In this document: one piece after another, positions 16,722-23,600 of the stretch
Layout of the letters: each line of letters opens with the position of its first letter
Numbering within the stretch: the first letter of the stretch is position 1
Assembly: GCF_020075705.1 (NCBI RefSeq)
Contig: NZ_JAIQUM010000058.1
Span: 1 to 34,957, forward strand
Reading direction: 5' to 3'
Source of the DNA: Metabacillus rhizolycopersici
GTDB taxonomy: Bacteria; Bacillota; Bacilli; Bacillales; Bacillaceae
DNA: 34,957 bases
Notes under the pieces: generated by a model
The model's database searches: none
What the model was told of the DNA's origin: nothing
Seen by the model: the letters and a program-made list of their open reading frames with translations, nothing else
Position numbers and translations under genes: made by a program

Positions 16722-17327
16722 TTAAAAGAGCTTACGATACCAGAGTGCCGCAGCCTCAACTTCATTCATAGTCAATTGAAGACCCCTATTTCCCCAATGA
16801 AGTTCAACATTTGTATTCGCCTTTTCCAATAAGGATTGGAGTTCAGTCTATTCCATCGGGGAACAGATTGGATCGTTTGTCCCAGCAGCAATAAACACGG
16901 ATTTCCCTGACAAATCAGGAAGTTCAATCCCTTTTCTCGGTACCATCGGGTGATGAAGAATAGCTCCCTTTAATGCATTTTGATAGTGAAATAATAAACT
17001 AGCAGCTATATTGGCTCCATTTGAGTAACCAATCGCAATAATATTTTCTCTGTCAAAGTCATACTTTTCAGCTGCTTCATCAAGAAACTGATTCAATTCT
17101 TTTGTTCTAAAGATCAGATCTTCTTCATCAAACACACCTTCTGATATACGGCGGAAGAAACGAGGCATTCCATTTTCAAGGACATTTCCTCGTACACTTA
17201 ATATCGAAGCTTTATCGTCAATTCTTCCAGCAAGCGGCAATAAATCTAATTCATTTCCACCAGTGTCATGGAGTAATAATAAAGTTGGTTTTGCAGAATC
17301 CTTCCCTTTTTAAAAAATATGTTTCAT
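16722..17327 (-). pseudogene. mhqD: MhqD-like carboxylesterase, inactivated by two stops and loss of catalytic His
   Basis: Alpha/beta hydrolase of 201 codons (B. subtilis MhqD is about 207 aa), one frame throughout. The ATG overlaps the stop of the upstream dioxygenase (TAATG), indicating former translational coupling. Readable features are KPTLLLLHDTGGNELDLLPL, the nucleophile elbow IGYSNGANIAASLL and GTNDPICSP with the acid residue. Codon 6 is TAA (MKHIF, stop, KGKDS) and a TAG follows SPME at 16846-16848. Beyond it, WGNRGLQLTMNEVEAAALWY has Leu where the family has the catalytic His of the GHQLT motif. Three independent lesions make a functional product very unlikely. Confidence 0.85.
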
Positions 17328-18271
17328 TATTTATCCCCTTCCAAAACTCTGACCTCAATTGGAGGTAAGATCTCTTCTAATTCTTTTCGTTTTTCCTCGA
17401 ACCATGAAGGTAACATAAGTTTTTCTCCAAGCTGATCTATTGGTTCATCAACAGTAAAGCCAGGTGGGTCAGTCGCGATTTCAAAAAGAATGCCTCCTGC
17501 TTCATGGAAATAAAGAGCTTTAAAGTAATTTCGATCGCGAATCTCTGTTGGATGATATCCCTTGCTTTGAAGCAGGCTTCTCCATCTTAGAAGATCTTCT
17601 TCATCCTTGGCTCTCCAAGCAATATGATGAACCGTTCCAGCCCCCATCAACCCACGAACTGAAGGGGTTAGCTTAATATCAATTGTATGTCCAAGCTCTG
17701 CTTCCGATTTAAATCTCAGGAAGCCATCTTCTTGCCCTATGCATTCGAGTCCCATTATATTTTCAAGCACATCTGCCGTTTGATTAGGCTGTGCGGAAAG
17801 TAACAGCGCACCACCAAAACCTTTAATCGCAACGTCAGAGTGGATTTCTCCAAAACTCCAATGATTGATAGGTCCTTCTTTTCTCTCGATAAGTTCTAGT
17901 TCGATACCATCTGGATCTTGGAAGGTCAAATACTTTTCTCCAAAACGTACTGATTGCAAGAATTTCACTTCAAATCTTTTCAAGCGATTCTCCCAAAACT
18001 GAATCGAATCTTTTGGAATGATAAAACTAATCACTCCTACTTGGCCCATACCGACGCGGCCTTTTAACTGTTTAGCCCATGGAAAGAATGTGATGACAGT
18101 TCCTGGATCACCAGAATCATTCCCAAAATAAAGATGATATACTTCTGGACGATCGAAATTGATTGTTTTTTTAATAAGTCTTAACCCAAGCACCCCTGCA
18201 TAGAAATCAATATTTCTTTGGGCATCGTTAACCATTGCGGTTATATGGTGAATACCTGCTGTTTTCTGCAT
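17327..18271 (-). CDS. mhqO: MhqO-like ring-cleaving dioxygenase (VOC family), copy 1
   Basis: Extradiol dioxygenase-like protein of 314 aa made of two vicinal-oxygen-chelate modules, expected to open hydroquinone or catechol rings. The first module opens with AGIHHITAMVNDAQRNIDFY and has YHLYFGND. The second contains AGTVHHIAWRAKDEEDLLRW near residue 212 and GGILFEIATDPPGF near 257. The two His and the Glu of these motifs are the probable metal ligands. GGGGGG lies 6 nt before the ATG. It follows its paralogue by about 42 bp and is coupled to the broken mhqD. The mhqNOD-like order underlies the gene symbol. Confidence 0.88.
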   Translation of the reverse strand: MQKTAGIHHITAMVNDAQRNIDFYAGVLGLRLIKKTINFDRPEVYHLYFGNDSGDPGTVITFFPWAKQLKGRVGMGQVGVISFIIPKDSIQFWENRLKRFEVKFLQSVRFGEKYLTFQDPDGIELELIERKEGPINHWSFGEIHSDVAIKGFGGALLLSAQPNQTADVLENIMGLECIGQEDGFLRFKSEAELGHTIDIKLTPSVRGLMGAGTVHHIAWRAKDEEDLLRWRSLLQSKGYHPTEIRDRNYFKALYFHEAGGILFEIATDPPGFTVDEPIDQLGEKLMLPSWFEEKRKELEEILPPIEVRVLEGDK

Positions 18272-18313
18272 TCTTTACCCCCCATTTCACCTAAGTTTAG
18301 GTCCTTACATTAA

Positions 18314-19252
18314 TTAATCTAATTCTCTAACTTCAACCGGAAGAACCAATCGTTCAATTTGATCTCGCTGTGATTCATATTGATCCGGTAGCATCAATTT
18401 TTCTCCCATTGTCTCTTGAGATTCATCATGAGCGAACCCTGGTGGATCAGTTGCGATTTCAAAAAGAATTTCCCCATGCTCTCTAAAGTAAATCGCATTA
18501 AAATAGTTTCGATCCTGAACAGGTGTGACACCATAACCATAACCTTCGATATACTTTTTCCAATCTAGTTGGTCTTGATCATCCTGAGCTCTCCACGCAA
18601 TATGGTGTACTGTTCCTACACCCATTCGCCCACCGCCGATTGTTGTTAATTTTAAATCAATGATATTTCCTATATCACTAGAAGAACGGAAGCGAATAAA
18701 ATCTCCTTCTTTACCGACTTGCTCAAGCCCCATTATTTTTTCTAATAGTTCAGCTGTTTTTTCTGGTTGTTTTGACAATAATGTTGCTCCGCCAAAGCCT
18801 TTTATTGCTACATCAGGTGTAACATCTCCAAAATGCCAAGTGTTCACTTCTCCTTCTTCTCTCTCAACAATTTCCAAATGAAGTCCATGAGGATCATCGA
18901 ATTCTAAATATTGCTCCCCAAAGCGTTCCATTTTTGTAAAAGGTACATTGAACTTTTCAAGTCTTTTTTCCCAAAATCCCATAGCTCCTTTTGGAACAAC
19001 ATATGAAGTGACTCCAACTTGACCATCACCAATTTTTCCTTGATACGCATTAGCCCAAGGAAAAAATGTAATGATTGTTCCTGGTTTTCCGCCTTCATTA
19101 CCGAAATAAAGGTGATAAGTACCAGGGTCATCAAAATTCACCGTTTTTTTAACTAAACGTAATCCTAAAACACCTGCATAAAAATCTACATTCTCTTGTG
19201 GATGACCGACGATTGCTGTGATATGATGAATTCCCATTGTTTTTTTACTCAA
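18314..19252 (-). CDS. MhqO-like ring-cleaving dioxygenase (VOC family), copy 2
   Basis: About 312 aa, the same two-module VOC architecture as its downstream neighbour: MGIHHITAIVGHPQENVDFY, TYHLYFGNEGGKPGTIITFF, GVGTVHHIAWRAQDDQDQLD and GEILFEIATDPPGF. The His, His, Glu metal set is intact. The best start is TTG 19252 (MSKKTMGIHH) because AGGAG lies 8 nt upstream; a GTG at 19261 overlaps that site. The two copies are clearly paralogous but well diverged, suggesting different aromatic substrates. A structured insertion-like element (19275-19425) separates it from its likely operator at 19600. Confidence 0.88.
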   Translation of the reverse strand: MSKKTMGIHHITAIVGHPQENVDFYAGVLGLRLVKKTVNFDDPGTYHLYFGNEGGKPGTIITFFPWANAYQGKIGDGQVGVTSYVVPKGAMGFWEKRLEKFNVPFTKMERFGEQYLEFDDPHGLHLEIVEREEGEVNTWHFGDVTPDVAIKGFGGATLLSKQPEKTAELLEKIMGLEQVGKEGDFIRFRSSSDIGNIIDLKLTTIGGGRMGVGTVHHIAWRAQDDQDQLDWKKYIEGYGYGVTPVQDRNYFNAIYFREHGEILFEIATDPPGFAHDESQETMGEKLMLPDQYESQRDQIERLVLPVEVRELD

Positions 19253-19274
19253 TTTTTCCACTCCTATTTTTATA

Positions 19275-19425
19275 AAGTGAGACTTCCATCAGTGGAGGTT
19301 TTCTTCATCCCCCACTGATGGTTAGTGAGACTTATCGGATCTTTACGGGCAGTTATCTCCCAATCATCTTCTTTGCTTCTCACGAATCTTGAAGTGGGAG
19401 TTTTACTGCCCGTTAAGGTGGGATA
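19275..19425. mobile_element. Highly structured non-coding element, possibly IS200/IS605-derived
   Basis: About 150 bp without coding potential and built of nested inverted repeats. A 10-bp perfect hairpin, CCATCAGTGG (about 19287-19296) with CCACTGATGG (about 19312-19321), lies beside a long bent stem. In that stem ACGGGCAGT (19345-19353) pairs with ACTGCCCGT (19405-19413), enclosing CTCCCA (19357-19362) with TGGGAG (19395-19400). The pattern resembles the palindromic ends or guide-RNA region of IS605/TnpB elements, or a MITE derived from them. No transposase remains. The family link is inference. Confidence 0.45.
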
Positions 19426-19599
19426 AATTTTAGTAATATTTTCATGCTAAATATAGGTGGCAAATTTTCTAACAGGCTTGTTAAACCCACTAGGTTTTCT
19501 TTTTTACTGGATACCTTATATTATCCATTTGCAGCCTTCTTTAATTTTCTGTAATTACTGGACCAATAACTATAAATAACATATCCTAATCATTTCGAT

Positions 19600-19617
19600 A
19601 ATCTCAAATTCGAGGTA
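19600..19617 (-). promoter_or_regulatory. MhqR-type operator (site B), upstream of the mhqO pair
   Basis: AATCTCAAATTCGAGGTA on the plus strand, 15 of 18 positions identical to the perfect palindrome at 20040. A TAATAT hexamer overlaps its upstream edge on the minus strand (19616-19621), but I see no good -35. It overlaps nothing but the stop region of mhqP and is the only operator-like site before the mhqO genes, about 350 bp from the first start codon. Confidence 0.55.
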
Positions 19618-19619
19618 TA

Positions 19620-20018
19620 TTAGAACAAAAAGGCATCTAAAGCATACTGACCAGGACCTATTAAAGCTATACCGATGGCTACCGCTAGCAAGGTCAAATT
19701 ATACTCATAACCATTTTGTGTTGACCATAACCCATTTGGACCATGCACCTTTACGATTGCCATTACCATTGTTGCTGCAATCATCAGACCAGCAAGAGGT
19801 GTAAGCAGCCCTAAAACTAATAAAATTCCGCCAATTAGTTCTGTTAATCCCGCAAGGAGCGCCATAGTCATACCAGGCTTTAAACCAAGTGAGTCCATCC
19901 AATCTCCTGTTCCTTTTAATCCATAACCGCCAAACCAACCAAATAGTTTCTGTGTACCGTGACCTATGAATAAGAGACCAATTACCAATCTAATTAATAA
20001 TAAACCAATATCTATCAT
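19620..20018 (-). CDS. mhqP: DoxX-family membrane protein, MhqP-like
   Basis: Integral membrane protein of about 132 aa with four helices: MIDIGLLLIRLVIGLLFIGH, then GTQKLFGWFGGYG, LLAGLTELIGGILLVLGLL, LAGLMIAATMVMAIVKVHG and YNLTLLAVAIGIALIG. This is the DoxX/MhqP pattern of a quinone- or thiol-stress membrane oxidoreductase subunit. AAGGAG is one base from ATG 20027, so ATG 20018 with 10-nt spacing is the likelier start. It lies just after marR and behind the perfect operator C, an arrangement that fits B. subtilis mhqP in the MhqR regulon. The gene symbol rests on that context. Confidence 0.82.
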   Translation of the reverse strand: MIDIGLLLIRLVIGLLFIGHGTQKLFGWFGGYGLKGTGDWMDSLGLKPGMTMALLAGLTELIGGILLVLGLLTPLAGLMIAATMVMAIVKVHGPNGLWSTQNGYEYNLTLLAVAIGIALIGPGQYALDAFLF

Positions 20019-20039
20019 TTTTTTCATTCTCCTTGTTTT

Positions 20040-20057
20040 TATCTCGAATTCGAGATA
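20040..20057. promoter_or_regulatory. Perfect MhqR-type operator (site C) before mhqP
   Basis: TATCTCGAATTCGAGATA, an 18-bp perfect palindrome between marR and mhqP and close to the mhqP ribosome binding site. A TAATAT hexamer overlaps its edge on the minus strand, without a clear -35, so mhqP may depend partly on readthrough from marR. The sequence agrees with what I recall of the B. subtilis MhqR box. Confidence 0.85.
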
Positions 20058-20077
20058 TTAGTGTGAAAAATTTATGT

Positions 20078-20500
20078 TTATACTCTTTTACTTACTTTTT
20101 TCAAAAGTTTAACCATTGTTTGTGACTCTTGATCAGTTAAATCACCAAACATGTTATGAATCAAATCTCGATGTTTAGGCATGATTTTCTCCATTAAGTT
20201 CATTCCATCTTCAGTTAAAACCACATGTATGACACGTCGATCATTAGGACAGTCAATTCGATTTATGAAGCCCTTCTGTTCTAATTTGTCTATTACATAA
20301 GTCATAGACCCACTAGAAATGAGTATGCTTTTACCAATCTGCTGAATCGTTTGCTTCCCCTTAAGATAAAGAACCTCTAATACAGAGAACTCTGTAATAT
20401 TGATCTTATTATTCATCATTTCCATCTTAATACAATCCTGAATGGCTTTGGATGTTTGCATCAATTCCAGATAAGCCTGGTTTGTACATTTCCCTTCCAT
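20078..20500 (-). CDS. mhqR: MarR-family repressor, MhqR-like
   Basis: Winged-helix repressor of 140 aa. The HTH lies in KQTIQQIGKSILISSGSMTY followed by VIDKLEQKGFI, and the DNA-binding wing is CPNDRRVIHVVLTEDG. I start at ATG 20500 (MEGKCTNQAYLELMQ), which has AGGAGGT 6 nt upstream; the frame is open to 20518. It contains cysteines at about positions 5, 23 and 84, possible electrophile sensors, though sensing is not proven. Its own promoter carries operator D over the start site, giving autoregulation, and operators of the same sequence precede at least three neighbouring units. The assignment to MhqR rests on regulon content and operator sequence. Confidence 0.85.
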   Translation of the reverse strand: MEGKCTNQAYLELMQTSKAIQDCIKMEMMNNKINITEFSVLEVLYLKGKQTIQQIGKSILISSGSMTYVIDKLEQKGFINRIDCPNDRRVIHVVLTEDGMNLMEKIMPKHRDLIHNMFGDLTDQESQTMVKLLKKVSKRV

Positions 20501-20534
20501 TGAAACACCTCCTGACAAATGCTTTTATATCTTA

Positions 20535-20596
20535 TATCTCGAATTCTAATATCTTGAATATGAGATAATAATAATACCTTTTTTCTTTTGTGTCAA
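20535..20596 (-). promoter_or_regulatory. marR promoter with double MhqR-type operator (site D)
   Basis: Minus strand: -35 TTGACA at 20591-20596, 17-nt spacer, -10 TATTAT at 20568-20573. Operator D2, TATCTTGAATATGAGATA, occupies 20550-20567 directly after the -10. A second, half-degenerate copy D1 (20535-20552, TATCTCGAATTC followed by a poor half) overlaps it by 3 bp. D2 is identical over all 18 bases to site E at 21474. Confidence 0.8.
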
Positions 20597-20698
20597 TAAC
20601 CTTAGGGATTTTTTTCATAAAAAATAACGCGGAGACTCTTAATATCCTGAAATATTTTACATCCACTAAGACGTAAATCGGTTTAATACATATGGAAA

Positions 20699-20724
20699 GA
20701 CGCACTTTTTACATAAAATGCGTC
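20699..20724 (-). terminator. Terminator after spx
   Basis: GACGCA / TGCGTC stem with a 14-nt loop and a short TCTTT tail on the minus strand, 35 bp past the spx stop. It separates spx from the marR promoter. The U-tract is weak. Confidence 0.5.
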
Positions 20725-20758
20725 CTTTTATTGAATAAATTGAACAGTTCTGAGTGAA

Positions 20759-21163
20759 TTAGTTGACCATTCTTTTAGCTTCACGACGCTGGAAGCAACG
20801 AACTTTTCGAGGTAAAAATCTGCGAATTTCTTCTTCATTAAATCCCACTTGTAACCTTTTTTCATCAAGGATTAGCGGTCTTCGTAATAACCCTGGATGA
20901 TCTATGATTGTTTGATATAATTCTTGAAGCGAAAGAGAATCCATATCTATTTTCAATTCTTGAAATGTATTCGATCTTTCTGAAATAATTTCATCTGTTC
21001 CATCTTCTGTCATACGAAGAATTCCCTTAATATCCTCAATCGTCAACTGTTCAGAAGCAATATTTTTTTCTATATAAGCAATTTCATATTTCTCAAGCCA
21101 AGCTTTTGCTTTACGACAAGAACTACAACTTGGCGATGTATATAAGGTAACCATATTTGACAA
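20759..21163 (-). CDS. spx: Spx-family redox regulator (ArsC-fold), probable paralogue
   Basis: Global regulator of disulfide stress that binds the RNA polymerase alpha C-terminal domain. The 134-aa product has the N-terminal CxxC redox switch in [15 protein letters not shown], the conserved Gly in [15 protein letters not shown], the Arg-rich [19 protein letters not shown] and the C-terminal RRFLPRKVR. These are all Spx rather than arsenate reductase signatures. TTG 21163 has GGGAG at 5-nt spacing; the ATG at 21154, the usual Spx start, is 14 nt away. Bacillaceae normally carry a separate housekeeping spx, so this is likely a second copy. It follows the SinI-like gene under operator E, suggesting MhqR-type control. 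Confidence 0.92.
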   Translation of the reverse strand: MSNMVTLYTSPSCSSCRKAKAWLEKYEIAYIEKNIASEQLTIEDIKGILRMTEDGTDEIISERSNTFQELKIDMDSLSLQELYQTIIDHPGLLRRPLILDEKRLQVGFNEEEIRRFLPRKVRCFQRREAKRMVN

Positions 21164-21199
21164 TCACACTCCCTAAATAAAGGATCTTCAAAACTTTGT

Positions 21200-21331
21200 C
21201 TACTTACCAATATATGCCATTCCTAGAAATTCTCTAATATCCTGAATAGATATACCCATTTCTTTAGCTATTCGCATAAGCTCAACACATTCATGATCTA
21301 TTTTTTCTAGCTTCTGAAGTTGCTTTAGCAT
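21200..21331 (-). CDS. SinI-family anti-repressor-like small protein
   Basis: A 43-aa frame reading MLKQLQKLEKIDHECVELMR and then IAKEMGISIQDIREFLGMAY before IGK and TAG. The pattern D.E.VELM..AKE.GIS...IREFL is the helical-hook signature of SinI and the matching C-terminal domain of SinR, which in B. subtilis governs the biofilm switch. GGGGGAAGGA lies 5 nt before the ATG, strong support for translation. The stop is 36 bp before spx, so the two are probably co-transcribed from the promoter at 21474-21520. No SinR partner is present here. It may oligomerise with SinR elsewhere or have taken a new role; function is inferred only from the fold family. Confidence 0.75.
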   Translation of the reverse strand: MLKQLQKLEKIDHECVELMRIAKEMGISIQDIREFLGMAYIGK

Positions 21332-21473
21332 TAATCCTTCCCCCAGGCTCAATCTTAATCAATCTATCATATAATAATTAATATTATTTCTTTTAAATCT
21401 TTTTTCAAAAATTTAACTATTAAAAATACTACCACCTTTCATATATTATTAATTATATAATCTTTAATTAATA

Positions 21474-21520
21474 TATCTTGAATATGAGATAAATATATTA
21501 CACTACAACAATAATGTCAA
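21474..21520 (-). promoter_or_regulatory. sinI-like/spx promoter with MhqR-type operator (site E)
   Basis: Minus strand: -35 TTGACA at 21515-21520, 17-nt spacer, -10 TATATT at 21492-21497, then operator TATCTTGAATATGAGATA at 21474-21491 starting at the next base. The operator is identical to D2 of marR. A leader of about 150 nt follows before the SinI-like gene. The remaining part of this intergenic region should also hold the promoter of the divergent DoxX gene, which I cannot place. Confidence 0.8.
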
Positions 21521-21762
21521 TTATTCTTAATTAAAATATTATCAATTCAAAATAATTAATAATACCCATTTATTTGAAAAAGCACAGAGTTTACACTTAA
21601 ATATATGGTTAAACATTTCTTACAATACATATAAGACCTTAATATTTCAACATGTTCATTAGTTTAACAGTTGATATTAGATTGGTTCTGTTATGGTACT
21701 TTATCTTAAGCACAATTTTCATTAATGATAAGAAATATCTAAAAATAAACGAGGAAGTTAGT

Positions 21763-22164
21763 TTGCAAAATTTAGGATTAGGATCTTTAATTATTAGATT
21801 GGTAGTAGGAGGAATCTTTTTTGTACATGGACTCAAAAAGTTTCAAGATGGCATTGGAAATTCTGTAGTATTTTTTGAAGGAAATGGTTTACCTGGAATT
21901 TTAGCATATCCAGTAAGTATCATTGAGTTAGTTGGTGGAATTCTTATATTTCTTGGGATAGGTACTAAAATAATAGCAGCCACTTTTTCCGTCATTATGG
22001 TTGGAGCAATGGTTAGTGTAAAGATTAAAAGCGGTTTTACTGGAGGTTTTGAATTTACATTGGCTTTGTTTGCTATGTCATTATATCTAGTTTTAAGCAG
22101 TAATCAATTTCTTGCAGTAGAGAACTTCTTTGTGAACAATGAAAAGGAATCTAAAAATTTATAA
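21763..22164 (+). CDS. DoxX-family membrane protein, CatD-like (copy 2)
   Basis: Four-helix membrane protein of 133 aa: SLIIRLVVGGIFFVHGLKKF, then YPVSIIELVGGILIFLGIG, AATFSVIMVGAMVSVKIKSG and FTLALFAMSLYLVL. It is close in motif layout to the protein at 27131 and to B. subtilis CatD, which pairs with a catechol dioxygenase. TTG 21763 with GAGGAAG 5 nt upstream gives the canonical N-terminus; extending to ATG 21652 would add an extra hydrophobic segment with no ribosome site. It is divergent from sinI-like/spx. Confidence 0.82.
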   Translation: MQNLGLGSLIIRLVVGGIFFVHGLKKFQDGIGNSVVFFEGNGLPGILAYPVSIIELVGGILIFLGIGTKIIAATFSVIMVGAMVSVKIKSGFTGGFEFTLALFAMSLYLVLSSNQFLAVENFFVNNEKESKNL

Positions 22165-22204
22165 ATTACCAAGTTTTTTATCTATACTTACAATAATTAT
22201 GGTA

Positions 22205-22240
22205 ATAAAAAAGATTGGGTGCCATTTAAGTACCCAATCT
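22205..22240 (-). terminator. Terminator after the VOC remnant / MFS unit
   Basis: AGATTGGGT / ACCCAATCT stem with an 11-nt loop, followed on the minus strand by TTTTTTATT. Confidence 0.75.
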
Positions 22241-22253
22241 CTTTGGCTAATCA

Positions 22254-22340
22254 TTAACTTCTCATATGTAATGAATCTGGATGCATCTCCATAAACTCGA
22301 TCCAATTCCCATCGGGATCTACTACCTAGAATTGGTAGTT
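22254..22340 (-). pseudogene. C-terminal remnant of a VOC/glyoxalase-family gene
   Basis: In frame on the minus strand: NYQF, a TAG stop (22326-22328), then VVDPDGNWIEFMEMHPDSLH and MRS before TAA. DPDGNWIEFME is the closing strand of glyoxalase/bleomycin-resistance proteins and carries the usual metal-ligand Glu. Only about 25 residues survive, starting a few bases after the stop of the MFS gene, so a deletion removed the rest. Confidence 0.65.
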
Positions 22341-22344
22341 TAAA

Positions 22345-23571
22345 TTATGCACTTTGCTGCATTCCGCCATCAGCTTTCTTTATGCGGTTTATCTGTTTTC
22401 GCAGGATGAAATGATAAGCAATTATCCCTATGATAATACTTAAGGCACAATAAAGATAAACGGGTCTAAAACCTTCACTCAGCGAAACGAATCCTAAAAT
22501 GACTGCACCTAAACCGCCACCTATGTCTTTCGCAATAAATAAAGTCGAATTCCCTGCACCTCTTCTATCCACAGGGCAAAGTCTAATCATTACGGCATTT
22601 AATGTAGGATCAACCGCACCTAAGCCTAAGCCATATAAAACTCCTGAAATGAGAAAACCTGTTAATGATGTTGCATAAGCCAATATGACAAATGATAAAG
22701 CCATCATGATCATACCTGGGATGATTACTAATGTTGCACTGTATTTATCAGCCAATTTCCCACCTGCAATTCTCGTAAACAAGAGAGCAAACGAATAGAC
22801 TGTAAAATATAATCCAATATCTTCTATCCCTAATGATAGAGCATATGTTGGTAGAAAGGTCAAAGTTGCGCCCATTGCAACAAAAATAAAGATCGTAACG
22901 AGGGCTGTTGGTAATGCTGTTTTTTCATACATAATATCAGTGAGTTTTCTTTTCACTTTACGATCCTGTAAATGATGATCAGGCACAGCTCTCTTTTTCT
23001 CATAATTAACAAAAAGGCTACAGAACAGCGCGATTAATCCGATAAAAGAAGCAACGATAAAGAGCAACTGATAGTTATATTGATTGATAAGAAACAGACT
23101 TAAAGCTGGACCAATAGCAGTAGCAAGAGTATTCGATAAACCGAAAAAACCGATTCCTTCAGCTAATCTGCTTTTTGGAACAATATCAGAAATAATCGTG
23201 CCCGAAGAATTTGTCGTTGCACTGAATCCAATTCCATGGATCCCTCTTAATAACAGCAATAGACCGATCGAAATAGCGAATACATAGGACAAGCTAAGAA
23301 AAACCGATAGAACACCACCAATAATCAGTATCATCCTTCTGCTTTTCTCATCTATTAATTTCCCGAAAAGCGGACGGGATAAAATAGCTACAAGCATGAA
23401 AAGACCAAACAGCAAACCTGAGATGGAATTATTCCCGCCAAGATGAATAGCGTATAGCGGAATTCCTGTCAGTAACATATTGTTTGCAATCGATGTAGCT
23501 AAAGAGTAAATGAACGTTAGAATAAAATATTTTGTCCATAATTTTTCTGAAGAATTATTTTGTATGTGCAA
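22345..23571 (-). CDS. MFS transporter (12 TM)
   Basis: A 408-aa major-facilitator protein. The loop 2-3 signature appears as RPLFGKLIDEKSRRMILIIG and the matching loop 8-9 motif as RIAGGKLADKYSATLVIIPG. LRGIHGIGFSATTNSSGTII falls in helix 4. Start is TTG 23571 behind GAGGATC. It lies 29 bp after a Gfo/Idh/MocA oxidoreductase and is likely co-transcribed with it, so it probably imports the substrate of that enzyme rather than exporting a drug. It belongs to the YfmO/YbfB-like MFS type with no substrate prediction. Confidence 0.88.
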   Translation of the reverse strand: MHIQNNSSEKLWTKYFILTFIYSLATSIANNMLLTGIPLYAIHLGGNNSISGLLFGLFMLVAILSRPLFGKLIDEKSRRMILIIGGVLSVFLSLSYVFAISIGLLLLLRGIHGIGFSATTNSSGTIISDIVPKSRLAEGIGFFGLSNTLATAIGPALSLFLINQYNYQLLFIVASFIGLIALFCSLFVNYEKKRAVPDHHLQDRKVKRKLTDIMYEKTALPTALVTIFIFVAMGATLTFLPTYALSLGIEDIGLYFTVYSFALLFTRIAGGKLADKYSATLVIIPGMIMMALSFVILAYATSLTGFLISGVLYGLGLGAVDPTLNAVMIRLCPVDRRGAGNSTLFIAKDIGGGLGAVILGFVSLSEGFRPVYLYCALSIIIGIIAYHFILRKQINRIKKADGGMQQSA

Positions 23572-23600
23572 AAGTATGATCCTCGTTTCTTATTTAAGTA

